A stretch of 64,000 nt of DNA from Nitratireductor aquimarinus (GCF_046773475.1 NZ_CP177239.1:1426001-1490000), one strand, 5' to 3'; shown: positions 1-7,948, counted from the first letter of the stretch. Translations and numbers: made by a program. Notes: generated by a model from the sequence alone, not told the origin.

Positions 1-560
1 GGCGTCCGATAGCGGTTCACGAGGCGCTGATAGCCCGCCGGCAGCGAAACCGGCTGATCCTCGGCCCCGAACGAGGCGCGGAATTCGAACCAGTGCGCGA
101 CGAGAAGCAGAATGGCCCGGCGCAAAAGGTCCGGCACATCCGTGCCCGCCTCGCCATAACCAGCCCTGAAGTCGATCTCGATGCCGTTCAACCGGCGTCC
201 CGGAAGCGGTCGGTCGCGAAACGCCAGCCGGGCCGGCTGCGCATGCGCGTCGAGCTGATAGCCCGCCGGATCAACCACCGAAGCCGCGCCATCACCGTCG
301 AACACGGTCACCGAAAACACCTGCCGCACCGGCGTCCGGTTCAAAAACACGATTGCGCCCTGCGGCCAGTTATCCAGCGTCAGCCGCCAGGACTGGTCGA
401 TCAGCGCCTCTCCCGTCGCCTTCTCCACCTCCGCGCGCGCGGCGCGGATCAGCCCTTCGATGAGCGCATCCTCGCTGGCATGACCGACCCTCAGATGCGC
501 CTTTGCTTCGGCAAGCGTCACCGGCTCGACCAGCGGATCAACCGTTCGGAAAAGCGTCAT
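1..560 (-). CDS. Head-tail connector protein, GTA g6-like (partial)
   Basis: The reading frame starts at an ATG at 560, after a GGGAG ribosome binding site, and runs off the left edge after 186 codons, so the 3' end is missing. The N-terminus (TLFRTVDPLVEPVTLAEAKAH) and the following helices match the phage gp6 / phiE125 gp8-type head-tail connector family, which sits right after the major capsid gene in GTA clusters. The protein should form the ring joining portal to tail. The gene lies 75 bp downstream of capsid on the same strand. A large open frame on the opposite strand through this region is only the GC-rich mirror of this gene. Confidence 0.75.
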   Translation of the reverse strand, partial: MTLFRTVDPLVEPVTLAEAKAHLRVGHASEDALIEGLIRAARAEVEKATGEALIDQSWRLTLDNWPQGAIVFLNRTPVRQVFSVTVFDGDGAASVVDPAGYQLDAHAQPARLAFRDRPLPGRRLNGIEIDFRAGYGEAGTDVPDLLRRAILLLVAHWFEFRASFGAEDQPVSLPAGYQRLVNRYRT

Positions 561-635
561 GTAAAAACTCCCGTTCAAAGAAAACGGCCCCGGAACGCAT
601 TCCGGGGCCGCATCGGCATGGTCGTCGAGGGAGGG

Positions 636-1892
636 CTAAACCGTGCCGAATTTCAGCAGCTTGACCGCATCGAAGTCCTGAATGCCGCCGCCGACGCGCT
701 TGGTCGTGTAGAACAGCACATAGGGTTTGGCGGAATACGGGTCGCGCAGCACCCGCACGCCCGCGCGGTCCACCACCAGGTAGAAGCGGCGGAAGTCGCC
801 GAAGGCAATGGGCGTCGCGTCCGCGCCGATGTCGGGCATGTCCTCGGCTTCTACCAGCGGGAAGCCCATCAGCATGGCGCGGCTGCCGGGCGTCGCGGGT
901 GGCTGCCACATATAATTGCCGTCCGCATCCTTCAGCTTGCGCAGCGTCGCCTGCGTCTTGCGGTTCATCACCCAGCTCGCGTTCTGGCGGTAGCCCGCCT
1001 TCAGCGCATAGACCAGATCGATCAGCACGTCAGAGGAATCCGTTGCCGGCAGCGCGCCTGCGGCGCCCGTCACATTGTAGCCGACATTGCCCCAGCTCCA
1101 GGTGGCATTGGCAACCCGCGCATAGCTCAGAAAGCCCTTCGGCTTGTTGACCCCGTCACCATTGATGAAGGCCGCGCCTTCCTGCTCGGCAAAAGCGGTT
1201 TCCACCTCGCTTGCAATCCACTGGTCCAGATCGACCACCGCATCGTCGAGCAGCATCGCCGTTGCCGCCGGCATGGCGTAAAGCTCCGCCGTGGGAAACT
1301 GCAACTCGTCCAGCGTTCCCGTCGCCGTCTCCGGGCGCGCCGCCGTTTCGGCAACCCAGCCCACCGCCGGGCCGGTCACCGCAAAGGGCTTTTTCAGAAC
1401 CGCGCTCGAAACCTGCCGCACCGTGGCGATGGAACGGATCGGCGAGAGCTCTGCCAGCCGTGCGCCAATGGCCGCTTCCGTCTCATCAGGCACCAGATAA
1501 CCGCCATCCGGCGCAGAGCCGTAGGACATCGCCTTTTCTTCAAGCGAGCGCATGGCGCGCTCGTCGCCCGAGCGCATATAGGCGTCGAAGGCCTGTTTGC
1601 GCTCCAGATCCTGAAGCGCTGCGCCGCCGCCACGCCCCAGCACCGGCCGCGTCTTCTTCAGCACCAGCGTGTCCAGCGCCTGCTTCTGCTCATCAAGCGC
1701 CCGCGAGATGCGCTCCACCTTGTCCACGGTCACCACATCGGCGCTGCGCGTCTCGATCTGCTTCAGCTTCTCGTCATTGGCTTCCTTGAAAGCCTCGAAC
1801 GCGTTCATGAATTCATGAAACGCACCCGTCACGTCACCTTCGTCGAGCGCCGACTTCACCTCGGGCGCGCGTTTTGCCAGTCCTGCCGTCAT
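636..1892 (-). CDS. HK97-family major capsid protein, GTA g5-like
   Basis: A 418-residue major head protein. The first ~110 residues are charged and helical, as in the scaffolding-like delta domain of HK97 capsids that is removed by the protease encoded just upstream. The rest shows HK97-fold signatures, including GGYLVPDETEAAI, a region reading AAFINGDGVNKPKGFL, and VLRDPYSAKPYVLFYTTKRVGG near the C-terminus. I chose the ATG at 1892, preceded by AGGA and 10 bp after the protease stop; a longer in-frame version to 1958 would overlap the protease gene. Size and position fit g5 of the RcGTA order. Confidence 0.9.
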   Translation of the reverse strand: MTAGLAKRAPEVKSALDEGDVTGAFHEFMNAFEAFKEANDEKLKQIETRSADVVTVDKVERISRALDEQKQALDTLVLKKTRPVLGRGGGAALQDLERKQAFDAYMRSGDERAMRSLEEKAMSYGSAPDGGYLVPDETEAAIGARLAELSPIRSIATVRQVSSAVLKKPFAVTGPAVGWVAETAARPETATGTLDELQFPTAELYAMPAATAMLLDDAVVDLDQWIASEVETAFAEQEGAAFINGDGVNKPKGFLSYARVANATWSWGNVGYNVTGAAGALPATDSSDVLIDLVYALKAGYRQNASWVMNRKTQATLRKLKDADGNYMWQPPATPGSRAMLMGFPLVEAEDMPDIGADATPIAFGDFRRFYLVVDRAGVRVLRDPYSAKPYVLFYTTKRVGGGIQDFDAVKLLKFGTV

Positions 1893-1902
1893 TTCCTGAT
1901 CC

Positions 1903-2586
1903 TCAATCGTTGAACATCCGGGCCGCCTGGCGAATTGTCGCCGCCAGCCCGTCATCAAAGCCCCGCGCAGCGTCCCGCTCGCGTCTCAAGGCGCCAAAGC
2001 CCTTGGCGATCACCACCCGGGCCTCGCGCCGCGTCAGGCCGGCATCCCGCGTCAGCCATCGCTCAAATGCGCGCGCCGTGGGCAGTGGCGCGCCCCTTCC
2101 CTCCGCCTTCACCTCGTCCACACGCGCCTCCGGCAGCATGGGAAAGGTGACCACGGAAATCTCCCAGAGATCCGCCTCCACGATACGGCGCACGCCTGTC
2201 TTCGCCTCCGTCTTCGCCTTCACCGTGCGAAAGCCGATGGAGAGCCCGTCGAGCGCCCGGTCGCGCATCAGCTCCCAGACCTCCCGCGCCCTGGCGACGC
2301 CAAGCGCCAGCCGCCCGCGCACCAGAAGCCCGCGCGCGTCCTCGCGCAGCTCGTCCCAGGTGCCGATGGGCTGGTTCGGATCGTGCTGAAACAGCATCCG
2401 CACCCCTGCCGCCCCGCGCTTTTCAAGCGAGCGCGCAAACGCGCCCCGCTCCACCGCGTCGCGGCCAAGGTCGACCCGCCCGAACAGGCTCGCATAGCCG
2501 GAGAAGGTTCCGTCCGCCTGCACCGTTTCGATGTCGAGCCCGGCATATTTGCGCTCGTCGGGCATCGGCGCGCTCTTTGCGTGCAT
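1903..2586 (-). CDS. HK97 prohead protease (peptidase U35), GTA g4-like
   Basis: A 227-residue serine protease that should cleave the capsid N-terminal domain during head maturation. The expected features are present: TFSGYASLFGRVDLGRD near the N-terminus, a candidate catalytic His in FQHDPNQPIGTW, and a candidate Ser in LDGLSIGF, followed by EISVVTFPML. It lies between the g3.5-like gene (3-bp gap) and the capsid gene (10-bp gap), all in one operon. The C-terminal ~60 residues are Arg/Ala-rich. Confidence 0.9.
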   Translation of the reverse strand: MHAKSAPMPDERKYAGLDIETVQADGTFSGYASLFGRVDLGRDAVERGAFARSLEKRGAAGVRMLFQHDPNQPIGTWDELREDARGLLVRGRLALGVARAREVWELMRDRALDGLSIGFRTVKAKTEAKTGVRRIVEADLWEISVVTFPMLPEARVDEVKAEGRGAPLPTARAFERWLTRDAGLTRREARVVIAKGFGALRRERDAARGFDDGLAATIRQAARMFND

Positions 2587-2589
2587 CCT

Positions 2590-2949
2590 CTAGCGTCCTT
2601 TCTGTTCGCGAAGACGATCATGCCTCTCCTGCGGCAGCGCCCCGACCGGGCGCGCATGGAGATAACGCAGCGCCAGACCGATGGCGCTCCACGCGCAGAG
2701 GCTTGCCACCGCCGCGCCCATCAGCATGGTTTCCGCCGCTCCCAGCCGCTCCGTCAGTTCCAGGATCTCGGCCAGTTTCAGCCCCGTCGCCCCGCCGAAA
2801 ACCATCCCGCAAGCCACGCCAACCGCAAAGCGGATCGCCGCATCACGCCGGTGGCTCGGCAGGATATAGGCAAGCGAAATCGCGGAGCCGGCCACAGCGC
2901 CAGCCCCCTTTGCGAGCCATATCCAGCCCGCATGGGTCATATCGGTCAT
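2590..2949 (-). CDS. DUF6107-type small membrane protein, GTA g3.5-like
   Basis: A 119-residue protein with hydrophobic segments near residues 10-30, 40-60 and 75-95 and a basic C-terminal tail. The ATG at 2949 follows a GAGGA site; ten extra in-frame residues upstream are possible but have no better start signal. Small membrane proteins of this kind sit between portal and prohead protease in alphaproteobacterial GTAs; their exact role is unknown to me. Here the gene still abuts the protease gene but is separated from portal by the 2.4-kb insert. Confidence 0.7.
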   Translation of the reverse strand: MTDMTHAGWIWLAKGAGAVAGSAISLAYILPSHRRDAAIRFAVGVACGMVFGGATGLKLAEILELTERLGAAETMLMGAAVASLCAWSAIGLALRYLHARPVGALPQERHDRLREQKGR

Positions 2950-3045
2950 CAGAAAATCCTCGTTCGGGATCTTGTTCAAATATCCGGGCTCAAATGCCCG
3001 GCTGCCTACCCGGCCTCCAAACGCCAGACGGCAGACAACAGACAG

Positions 3046-3072
3046 CCCTCATGGTGAGCCTGTCGAACCACG
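3046..3072. repeat. REP-like intergenic element (single copy here)
   Basis: The stretch reading CCTCATGGTGAGCCTGTCG and continuing AACCACG resembles a short dispersed repeat that I recall from many alphaproteobacterial genomes. It lies in the junction between the g3.5-like gene and the foreign insert, so it could mark an insertion boundary. No second copy was seen in the window. Confidence 0.4.
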
Positions 3073-3106
3073 CACCGCGCTCACTTCGCGCGGTTCGCAA
3101 TGTTCA

Positions 3107-3514
3107 TCATTCATGAATCCACCATTCGAACCCGCGATCATGGACCAGTTTTTCGGCCAGTTCAGCTCCACCGCCTTCGCCGATAAAAAGTTGCGGAATG
3201 ACGGTGGTACAAATTTCGCCCTTACCACATGTCCAGTTTCCGTCTCCGCCCAGCACAAACCAGTCCTCCAACGAATCCAGCAGGGCGCTGGTCTCGCTTT
3301 CAGTTAAACTCGGACAGTCACCGGGACTGAGTATCCTCCACGAGAAACTGACGAGCTCTCTCTGCTTCAAATCTCTGATCGCACTGCAGTATTCGATCAA
3401 ATCTGCGCTTGAAGGCGGATGGTACACCGTGTTGATGAGAGTAAAGACATTGTCCTCCCAGCTTTCCTCAAGCGAAGCCAGAATCCTTGCACCGATTTCA
3501 TCGATCATATTCAT
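3107..3514 (-). CDS. Small acidic protein, immunity-like, unknown family
   Basis: A 135-residue soluble protein, strongly acidic (many Asp/Glu, few Lys/Arg), starting MNMIDEIGARILASLEE and ending WWIHE. No signal peptide or membrane segment. I do not recognise the family. Small acidic proteins in tandem behind a variable effector gene are typical of immunity proteins, and this gene is the last of a tightly spaced minus-strand series (12 bp after the relic at 3526-4006), so an immunity role is an inference from context only. ATG at 3514 is chosen; another ATG two codons later is equally possible. Codon use is less GC-biased than in the capsid genes around it. Confidence 0.5.
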   Translation of the reverse strand: MNMIDEIGARILASLEESWEDNVFTLINTVYHPPSSADLIEYCSAIRDLKQRELVSFSWRILSPGDCPSLTESETSALLDSLEDWFVLGGDGNWTCGKGEICTTVIPQLFIGEGGGAELAEKLVHDRGFEWWIHE

Positions 3515-3525
3515 GGGTCGCTGCC

Positions 3526-4006
3526 TCAATCGGTGTCAGGAACGGGTGTGTGCGGCTGCTCCTTGAGGTCACCCCTCATCCTATACCTGTAGTAGAATTT
3601 TGAAAGGATTTTCGCGTCAACTTTAGTGCGGAAATTCTCCCGGAGGCTTGCCATGATGCGAACGCCTCGCCGGTATGCTGGTTGCGGTAGATCACACCAT
3701 CTCCACTTTTGGCATTGCGCTCAAATCTGTACCCGTTTCGAAAGAGCTCTTTCAGCAACCACCTGCGTCCCCAGAGAGGACTAAAATGGGGAACCGCCCC
3801 ACGGGTGAGCTCCTGAAATCGATCACGCGCCTGTCGAGCAACAGCTTCGAAATGAAGTATTTCACCGTGTATGGTGGACGTAGCGCTTGTCGATCCGCGC
3901 CGCCCACCCGGCTCCACAGCGCCTCCCGATCATCGCCGGAAAGTTCCATTGCGAGTTTCATCCCTTCAGCCAGGCGGCAAAAACCTCGGGAACTTCCATC
4001 ACTCAC
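3526..4006 (-). pseudogene. Frameshifted relic of a ~150-codon gene in three frames
   Basis: Three consecutive peptide pieces occupy three frames. The first (from ATG 4006) contains MKLAMELSGDD and REALWSRVGGAD. The second reads RDRFQELTRGAVPHF, then KELFRNGYRFERNAKSG and YRNQHTGEAF. The third reads RIMASLRENFRTKVDAK, then SKFYYRYRMRGDL, and stops at 3526-3528, 12 bp before the next gene. The second-to-third junction would be healed by one extra base after GCGTT near 3665. The joined product looks protein-like across all three pieces, so this is most likely a recently broken gene. Its family is unknown to me. It lies among immunity-like genes and may be a displaced effector tip or immunity gene. 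Confidence 0.55.
3901..3925. repeat. 25-bp exact copy of portal-gene 3' sequence
   Basis: The 25 bases at 3901-3925 are identical to 5461-5485 inside the portal gene, where they encode EALWSRVG near its C-terminus, and they are read in the same protein frame in the relic. Sequence on either side of the two copies does not match. It is a direct repeat 1.56 kb apart that spans the effector gene, and it looks like a recombination footprint. Confidence 0.8.
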
Positions 4007-4021
4007 CTCGTCATCGCCAAT

Positions 4022-4303
4022 CTACCCGGCACGCAGTGCCTCAAGGAGCTCCCGATAAAAAAGCTCCGCATACCCTTTGCGAAGGTAGCAATCAGAGCCC
4101 GTTTCTGACCAGATTTTCACCAAATCCTCATCGTTCAGCCCGTCCGCCAGCAACCGTTCGATAAAACCGGATGCAATTTCCTTTTCTTGCGCGGTCAAGG
4201 ACCGAGCGAGATAGGCTGGCAACTCGTCATCAGATCGAACGACAAGCTCCACATCGGCATGCATATGGCGCGCCATGCGAGTAAAAGCGTCTGGAACAGA
4301 CAC
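4022..4303 (-). CDS. Small immunity-like protein, unknown family
   Basis: A 93-residue soluble, acidic, largely helical protein. I chose the GTG at 4303, which follows a good GGGAG site; an upstream in-frame ATG at 4348 has no such site. Landmarks are RSDDELPAYLARSLTAQEK, then IERLLADGLNDEDLVKIW, and a C-terminal LFYRELLEALRAG. The pattern reminds me of small helical immunity proteins paired with contact-dependent or polymorphic toxins, but I cannot name the family. It lies 58 bp downstream of the AT-rich membrane-protein gene and 15 bp before the relic, apparently in one transcript with the effector gene. Confidence 0.55.
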   Translation of the reverse strand: MSVPDAFTRMARHMHADVELVVRSDDELPAYLARSLTAQEKEIASGFIERLLADGLNDEDLVKIWSETGSDCYLRKGYAELFYRELLEALRAG

Positions 4304-4361
4304 TGTCTTTCTCCCGGCCTTGTTCTGCGGTCCCCGTAAGGGAGGCAATCAAGGCATTGCC

Positions 4362-4697
4362 CTACGTGTGCCGGAGAAAATACCGCACGAGGCACAAAAC
4401 CATAGAACTAACGATGAATAAAATTAACAACGAGGCAGAGAACCATGACAAGGCCAATAAAAATAAATTCCCCCACTCTATAAAATCCGATTTCGACACC
4501 AAATCAAAAATAAAAATAAAACCAGCCCCAAATCTACAATCAAAACCTTCGTATGAAGCACAATATGAAGATTGAGGATTATGATCTAGGGCTATATAAA
4601 CAATATAAATAGATATAAAAACCGATATAATAAGGGAAAATATTAAAATTTTCCCAAAAGAAATATTCCTACAAATCCCACCACGGTTCTTCTTCAT
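4362..4697 (-). CDS. AT-rich two-to-three-TM protein, candidate immunity to the lytic enzyme
   Basis: A 111-residue integral membrane protein: basic N-terminus (MKKNRGGICRN), a hydrophobic segment at about residues 15-35, a short loop with two Cys (SSYCASYEGFDCRFG), then hydrophobic segments at about 58-70 and 76-103 and a basic tail. The DNA is far richer in A/T than anything else in the window, a clear sign of foreign origin. The start lies inside the last 29 bases of the effector gene; another ATG at 4721 is possible. A membrane or periplasmic immunity protein would suit a cell-wall-cutting effector, but that link is inference. Confidence 0.55.
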   Translation of the reverse strand: MKKNRGGICRNISFGKILIFSLIISVFISIYIVYIALDHNPQSSYCASYEGFDCRFGAGFIFIFDLVSKSDFIEWGNLFLLALSWFSASLLILFIVSSMVLCLVRYFLRHT

Positions 4698-5399
4698 AGA
4701 TTTTCTGAACACGAGCCCCATAACCTGAAACCTGCTCTACTGACAGATTGTTGTACAGCGTTGCTACCTTTGCAACCGTAGGCTCTTTCACCCGCTCTGA
4801 TATACGCTTCAGCAAAGTCACTCCGGCTCGAATATTGGTCGCCGGAACCTGTAGATCTTCCCGACTCCAGCCAAAGCCCGACCAATATGACACATGGACA
4901 TTCATCGGCAAAACCGTCTTGGGCCGAGGGTGCAGCCGATCATAGTACCCATGCGTGGTCTCCATGTAGACGATGGCCATCACCAATCGATGATCGACAT
5001 CTTGTGCCGACGCCTCCTTCAGAATGTCCACGGCATGCTCAAACACCTCGTTCATCTCATGGAGTTCGTAGATTGGTTTGCTGCCGTTTGCTTCTGAGTT
5101 CGCCTCAACCTCAAAGACTGCGGGCGTATCCTTGATTATACTTCTTTTCCTGTCTGCCGATCTTTGCAGGACAGGTGCTTCATCCTGCCCCATAGCGCCG
5201 GAACCAGTGCCCCCCCGCCTCCATCCGTCCACCGCCCGCCACCAGGATTTCCCGCCGGCACGCGCGGCTGAAGGTGCCATCTGGGATTGTATTTCAGTGC
5301 CATCTCCAGCCGCGCGGCGGCGGCCAGCAGGCGGAACCAAGCGGCCTCCCCGCGCATTCGGGCGGCAAGCATCCCCGCATCCAACATAATGCGCCTCAC
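4669..5399 (-). CDS. Lytic-transglycosylase-like effector with GTA-linked N-terminus; frameshifted at a G7 tract
   Basis: A GTG at 5399 overlaps the portal stop (GTGA). The first ~62 codons give an Ala-rich helix, then YNP and RVPAGNPGGGRWTDGGG, a motif I recall from proteins beside portal genes in other Rhizobiales with variable C-termini. That frame ends in nonsense after a run of seven G (5210-5216). One more G, or a -1 ribosomal slip on GGGGGGG, joins it to the frame reading GTGSGAMGQDEAPVLQRS and on to the stop at 4669. The C-terminal ~120 residues resemble an SLT/lysozyme-fold domain: candidate catalytic Glu in VYMETTHGYYD, then NIRAGVTLL, VATLYNN and GYGARVQKIYEE. Restored length is about 243 residues. 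No signal peptide. Possible readings are a capsid-associated wall hydrolase or a polymorphic effector. Confidence 0.6.
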
Positions 5400-6565
5400 T
5401 CGCCGCGCGGGCCATAGCCTACGGCCCGGCGTTTTTCCTCGTCACTCAGGAAGTCGGCTGCGCCCACCCGGCTCCACAGCGCCTCGCGCTCGGCGGCCAG
5501 CCCCTCGATGCCGTCCGCGTCGTACCAGAGCCGCACCCCAGCGCCGAACACCGGCTGGAGCCAGGCGGAGAACTCCTTCGCCACCCGCCCCACAAGCGGC
5601 AGCACGGTCAGACGGTAAAAGGCCCGGTTCGCCTCCTGATAATTGGCATAGGTGTTGTCCCCGGGAATGCCAAGCAGCATGGGCGGCACGCCGAGCGCCA
5701 GCGCGATGTCGCGGGCAGCCCCATTCTTCGCCGCCATGAAGTCCATGTCGCGCGGCGAAAGGCTCATCGCCTTCCAGTCGAGCCCGCCTTCCAGAAGCAA
5801 CGGTCGTCCGGCGCGCGCGGCGCCCGCATAGCCCTGTTCCAGCTCCACCTTCAGCCGGTCGAACTGGTCGTCGGAAAGGTTCCCGCCCTCTTTCGGCGCA
5901 TAGACCAGCGCTCCCGAGGGCCGCGCAGAGTTGTCAAGCAGCGCCTTGTTCCAGCGCGCCGCCTGATTGTGCGTGTCGAGCGCCATCAGCGCCGCGCCCA
6001 GCGGCGCGAAACCATAATGATCGTCGAGCGGATGAAAGAGGGTGAGTTGCAGCGCTGCCCCCGCCTCCAGCGGCACACGCTCGCGCGCCTTGCCCTCGCG
6101 GTAGTCCAGCGCCACCGGCCAGCCACCCGCATCCGCCACCACCGACACCCGGTCCGGCCGCAATAGATGCAGTTCGCGCGTGCCCGTGCCCGTTTCCAGC
6201 ATGCGCAGATAGGCATTGCCCGACAGAAGCAGATGCCCGTAAAGCGCCTCCATGAAGCCGCTGCCGGCCTGGCGCTGGTTGGGCCGCGCCATCAACTCCA
6301 GCACCGGATGCGCGTCATGCTCCCGCGCACCTTCATAAAGCAGCCACGGGATCGCCGCCGCCGCCTCCGCCACAAGCCGCACGGCGCGATGCGCAATCGG
6401 GTTGGCCATAAACCCCTCGCGCGACATCGCAGCATAGTCGCGCCGCGAAAACCGCGCCTCCGCTTCCCGGTGCAGCGCGACGAAACCGCCGGCATGCATC
6501 TGTTTGGTTTCAACCGGCGCGTCAGCACCTCCCGGACGCCTTGCCCAGGGCCAATACCAAGCCAT
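5396..6565 (-). CDS. HK97-family phage portal protein, GTA g3-like
   Basis: A 389-residue portal, the usual length. ATG at 6565 follows GGGA and lies 33 bp after the terminase stop. Family landmarks are MSREGFMANPIAHRAVRLVA at about residues 45-65, LSGNAYLRML, HPLDDHYGFAPLGAAL, NSARPSGALVY, and a C-terminal half with IALALGVPPMLLGIPGDNTYANYQEANRAF. It forms the dodecameric DNA entry ring of the head. Its last codons contain the 25-bp sequence repeated at 3901-3925, and its stop codon overlaps the start of the effector gene. Confidence 0.92.
   Translation of the reverse strand: MAWYWPWARRPGGADAPVETKQMHAGGFVALHREAEARFSRRDYAAMSREGFMANPIAHRAVRLVAEAAAAIPWLLYEGAREHDAHPVLELMARPNQRQAGSGFMEALYGHLLLSGNAYLRMLETGTGTRELHLLRPDRVSVVADAGGWPVALDYREGKARERVPLEAGAALQLTLFHPLDDHYGFAPLGAALMALDTHNQAARWNKALLDNSARPSGALVYAPKEGGNLSDDQFDRLKVELEQGYAGAARAGRPLLLEGGLDWKAMSLSPRDMDFMAAKNGAARDIALALGVPPMLLGIPGDNTYANYQEANRAFYRLTVLPLVGRVAKEFSAWLQPVFGAGVRLWYDADGIEGLAAEREALWSRVGAADFLSDEEKRRAVGYGPRGE
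5461..5485. repeat. 25-bp direct repeat, copy in portal gene
   Basis: Partner of the copy at 3901-3925, identical over 25 bases and then diverging on both sides. This copy is in its native setting, near the 3' end of the portal gene. Confidence 0.8.
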
Positions 6566-6598
6566 GTGATTTTCCCGATCTGTGTTTCTTTGTCTGCC

Positions 6599-7948
6599 TC
6601 AGCCGAGCGCGCGCACACGCGGCTCCCGCCGGTTCGAAAGCATCAGTTCACTCAGCGCCCAGACCAGCGCATCCACCCGGTCCGGTGAGTGCCCGCCCGA
6701 GAGACCATCGAGGCCGAAATCGCACATCTCGTCCTCAAGTGCCGGAAAACGCTCCGCGTGGCGCACCCTTCCCTGTTCATAAAGCGCCGCCACCGGCTCC
6801 GCCCGCAGCCACTTGCCGCGTGTTGCCCGCACCGCCTTCACCGGCACGCTCGCGTCAACCGTGGCGATCACCGTCGCCACCATCTCGCCGCCCTGGTTCA
6901 CCTCCGCCACCAGACAGTCGGCACCGAGCCGGCGATAAAGCGCTACCGCGCGCGCCGCCCATTCCTGTGGCTTTGCGCCCTTCACCGTCTCATCGCACAG
7001 CACCACGCCATGGCCCGCCGCATCGAGCCCCGCCGCCACCAGCCCGCAGGCGTCCGAGCGGCGGCCCGAAGCAGCCGGCGGATCCACCGCCACCACAATG
7101 CGCCTCAAGTCTCCCGCCCGTTCGGCGCAACCCGCCGCCTCCAGCATTGCCCGCGTCCACAATGCGTCAGGCCGGTCCTCGATCAGCTCGCCGTCAAGCT
7201 CCTGCCGCCCCAGCCGCGTGCCCGCATAGCGCTGGCGGATCGCCCGGATGAAGCCCGGCGCAAGATTGTCCCGGTTTTCGTCCGTACGCATCCGCGTCAC
7301 CGTCACATGCGGATCGTCCATCAGCCGGCGGATCAGCGGGATCGGTCGCGGTGTTGTTGTCAAAAGCTGCCTTGGCCGCTCGCCAAGCCGCAGTCCGAAT
7401 TGCAGCATGTCGAACGTCGCATCCGCCAGCCGCCATTTTGCCAACTCATCGCACCAGGCGGCATCGAATTGCGGTCCGCGCAGACTGTCGGGATCCTCTG
7501 CCGAGAACAGATGCGCCACCGCGCCATTCTCCCACACGATGCGCCTGCGGCTTGCCTCGAAACGCGGGCGCGCGCCGCGCGACACGGCAAGCACCCCCGA
7601 CGGCCCCTCCACCATCACCTCGCGCGCATCGGTCAGCGTCTCACCGATCAGCGCCAGCCGCCCATAGCGCCGCCCGCCGGAAAAGGGCGGCAGACCGCGC
7701 ACCAGCGCGTTGACCCATTCAGCCCCCAGCCGGGTCTTGCCCGCGCCGCGTCCGCCCATCACAAGCCAGCTGTCGAAAATCGCGCCAAGCGGATATTGCG
7801 CAAGCCGCGCCGAGCCCAGCCATTCCCGCTCAATCGCCAGCGCCAACCGCTTTTGAAGGTTCGCCCGCGCCCAGCCCTCCCGCCAGTTCTTCGGCAAGGC
7901 TGCGAATGCGTTCGTCGATGCGTTCGAGTGCGGCGGCCATGTCTTCAT
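6599..7948 (-). CDS. Large terminase subunit, GTA g2-like
   Basis: DNA-packaging ATPase and nuclease. Walker A is GGRGAGKTRLG, followed by a LALIGETLTDAREVMVEG stretch; later blocks include DSLRGPQFDAAWCDELAKW (Walker B/coupling region) and VAVDPPAASGRRSDACG, typical of the RNase H-like nuclease domain with its metal-binding Asp. The start is uncertain: ATG at 7948 overlaps the small terminase gene by 119 bp, while a TTG at 7897 gives a shorter N-terminus beginning PKNWREGW. Either gives 430-450 residues, the normal size. Headful packaging of host DNA would be its role in a GTA. Confidence 0.88.
   Translation of the reverse strand: MKTWPPHSNASTNAFAALPKNWREGWARANLQKRLALAIEREWLGSARLAQYPLGAIFDSWLVMGGRGAGKTRLGAEWVNALVRGLPPFSGGRRYGRLALIGETLTDAREVMVEGPSGVLAVSRGARPRFEASRRRIVWENGAVAHLFSAEDPDSLRGPQFDAAWCDELAKWRLADATFDMLQFGLRLGERPRQLLTTTPRPIPLIRRLMDDPHVTVTRMRTDENRDNLAPGFIRAIRQRYAGTRLGRQELDGELIEDRPDALWTRAMLEAAGCAERAGDLRRIVVAVDPPAASGRRSDACGLVAAGLDAAGHGVVLCDETVKGAKPQEWAARAVALYRRLGADCLVAEVNQGGEMVATVIATVDASVPVKAVRATRGKWLRAEPVAALYEQGRVRHAERFPALEDEMCDFGLDGLSGGHSPDRVDALVWALSELMLSNRREPRVRALG

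Noticed and set aside
93..1913. 606-codon open frame on the plus strand across the capsid genes
   Set aside because: It mirrors the connector and capsid genes in a GC-rich genome; its Arg/His/Pro-rich product has no family features, whereas the minus-strand products are clear phage proteins.
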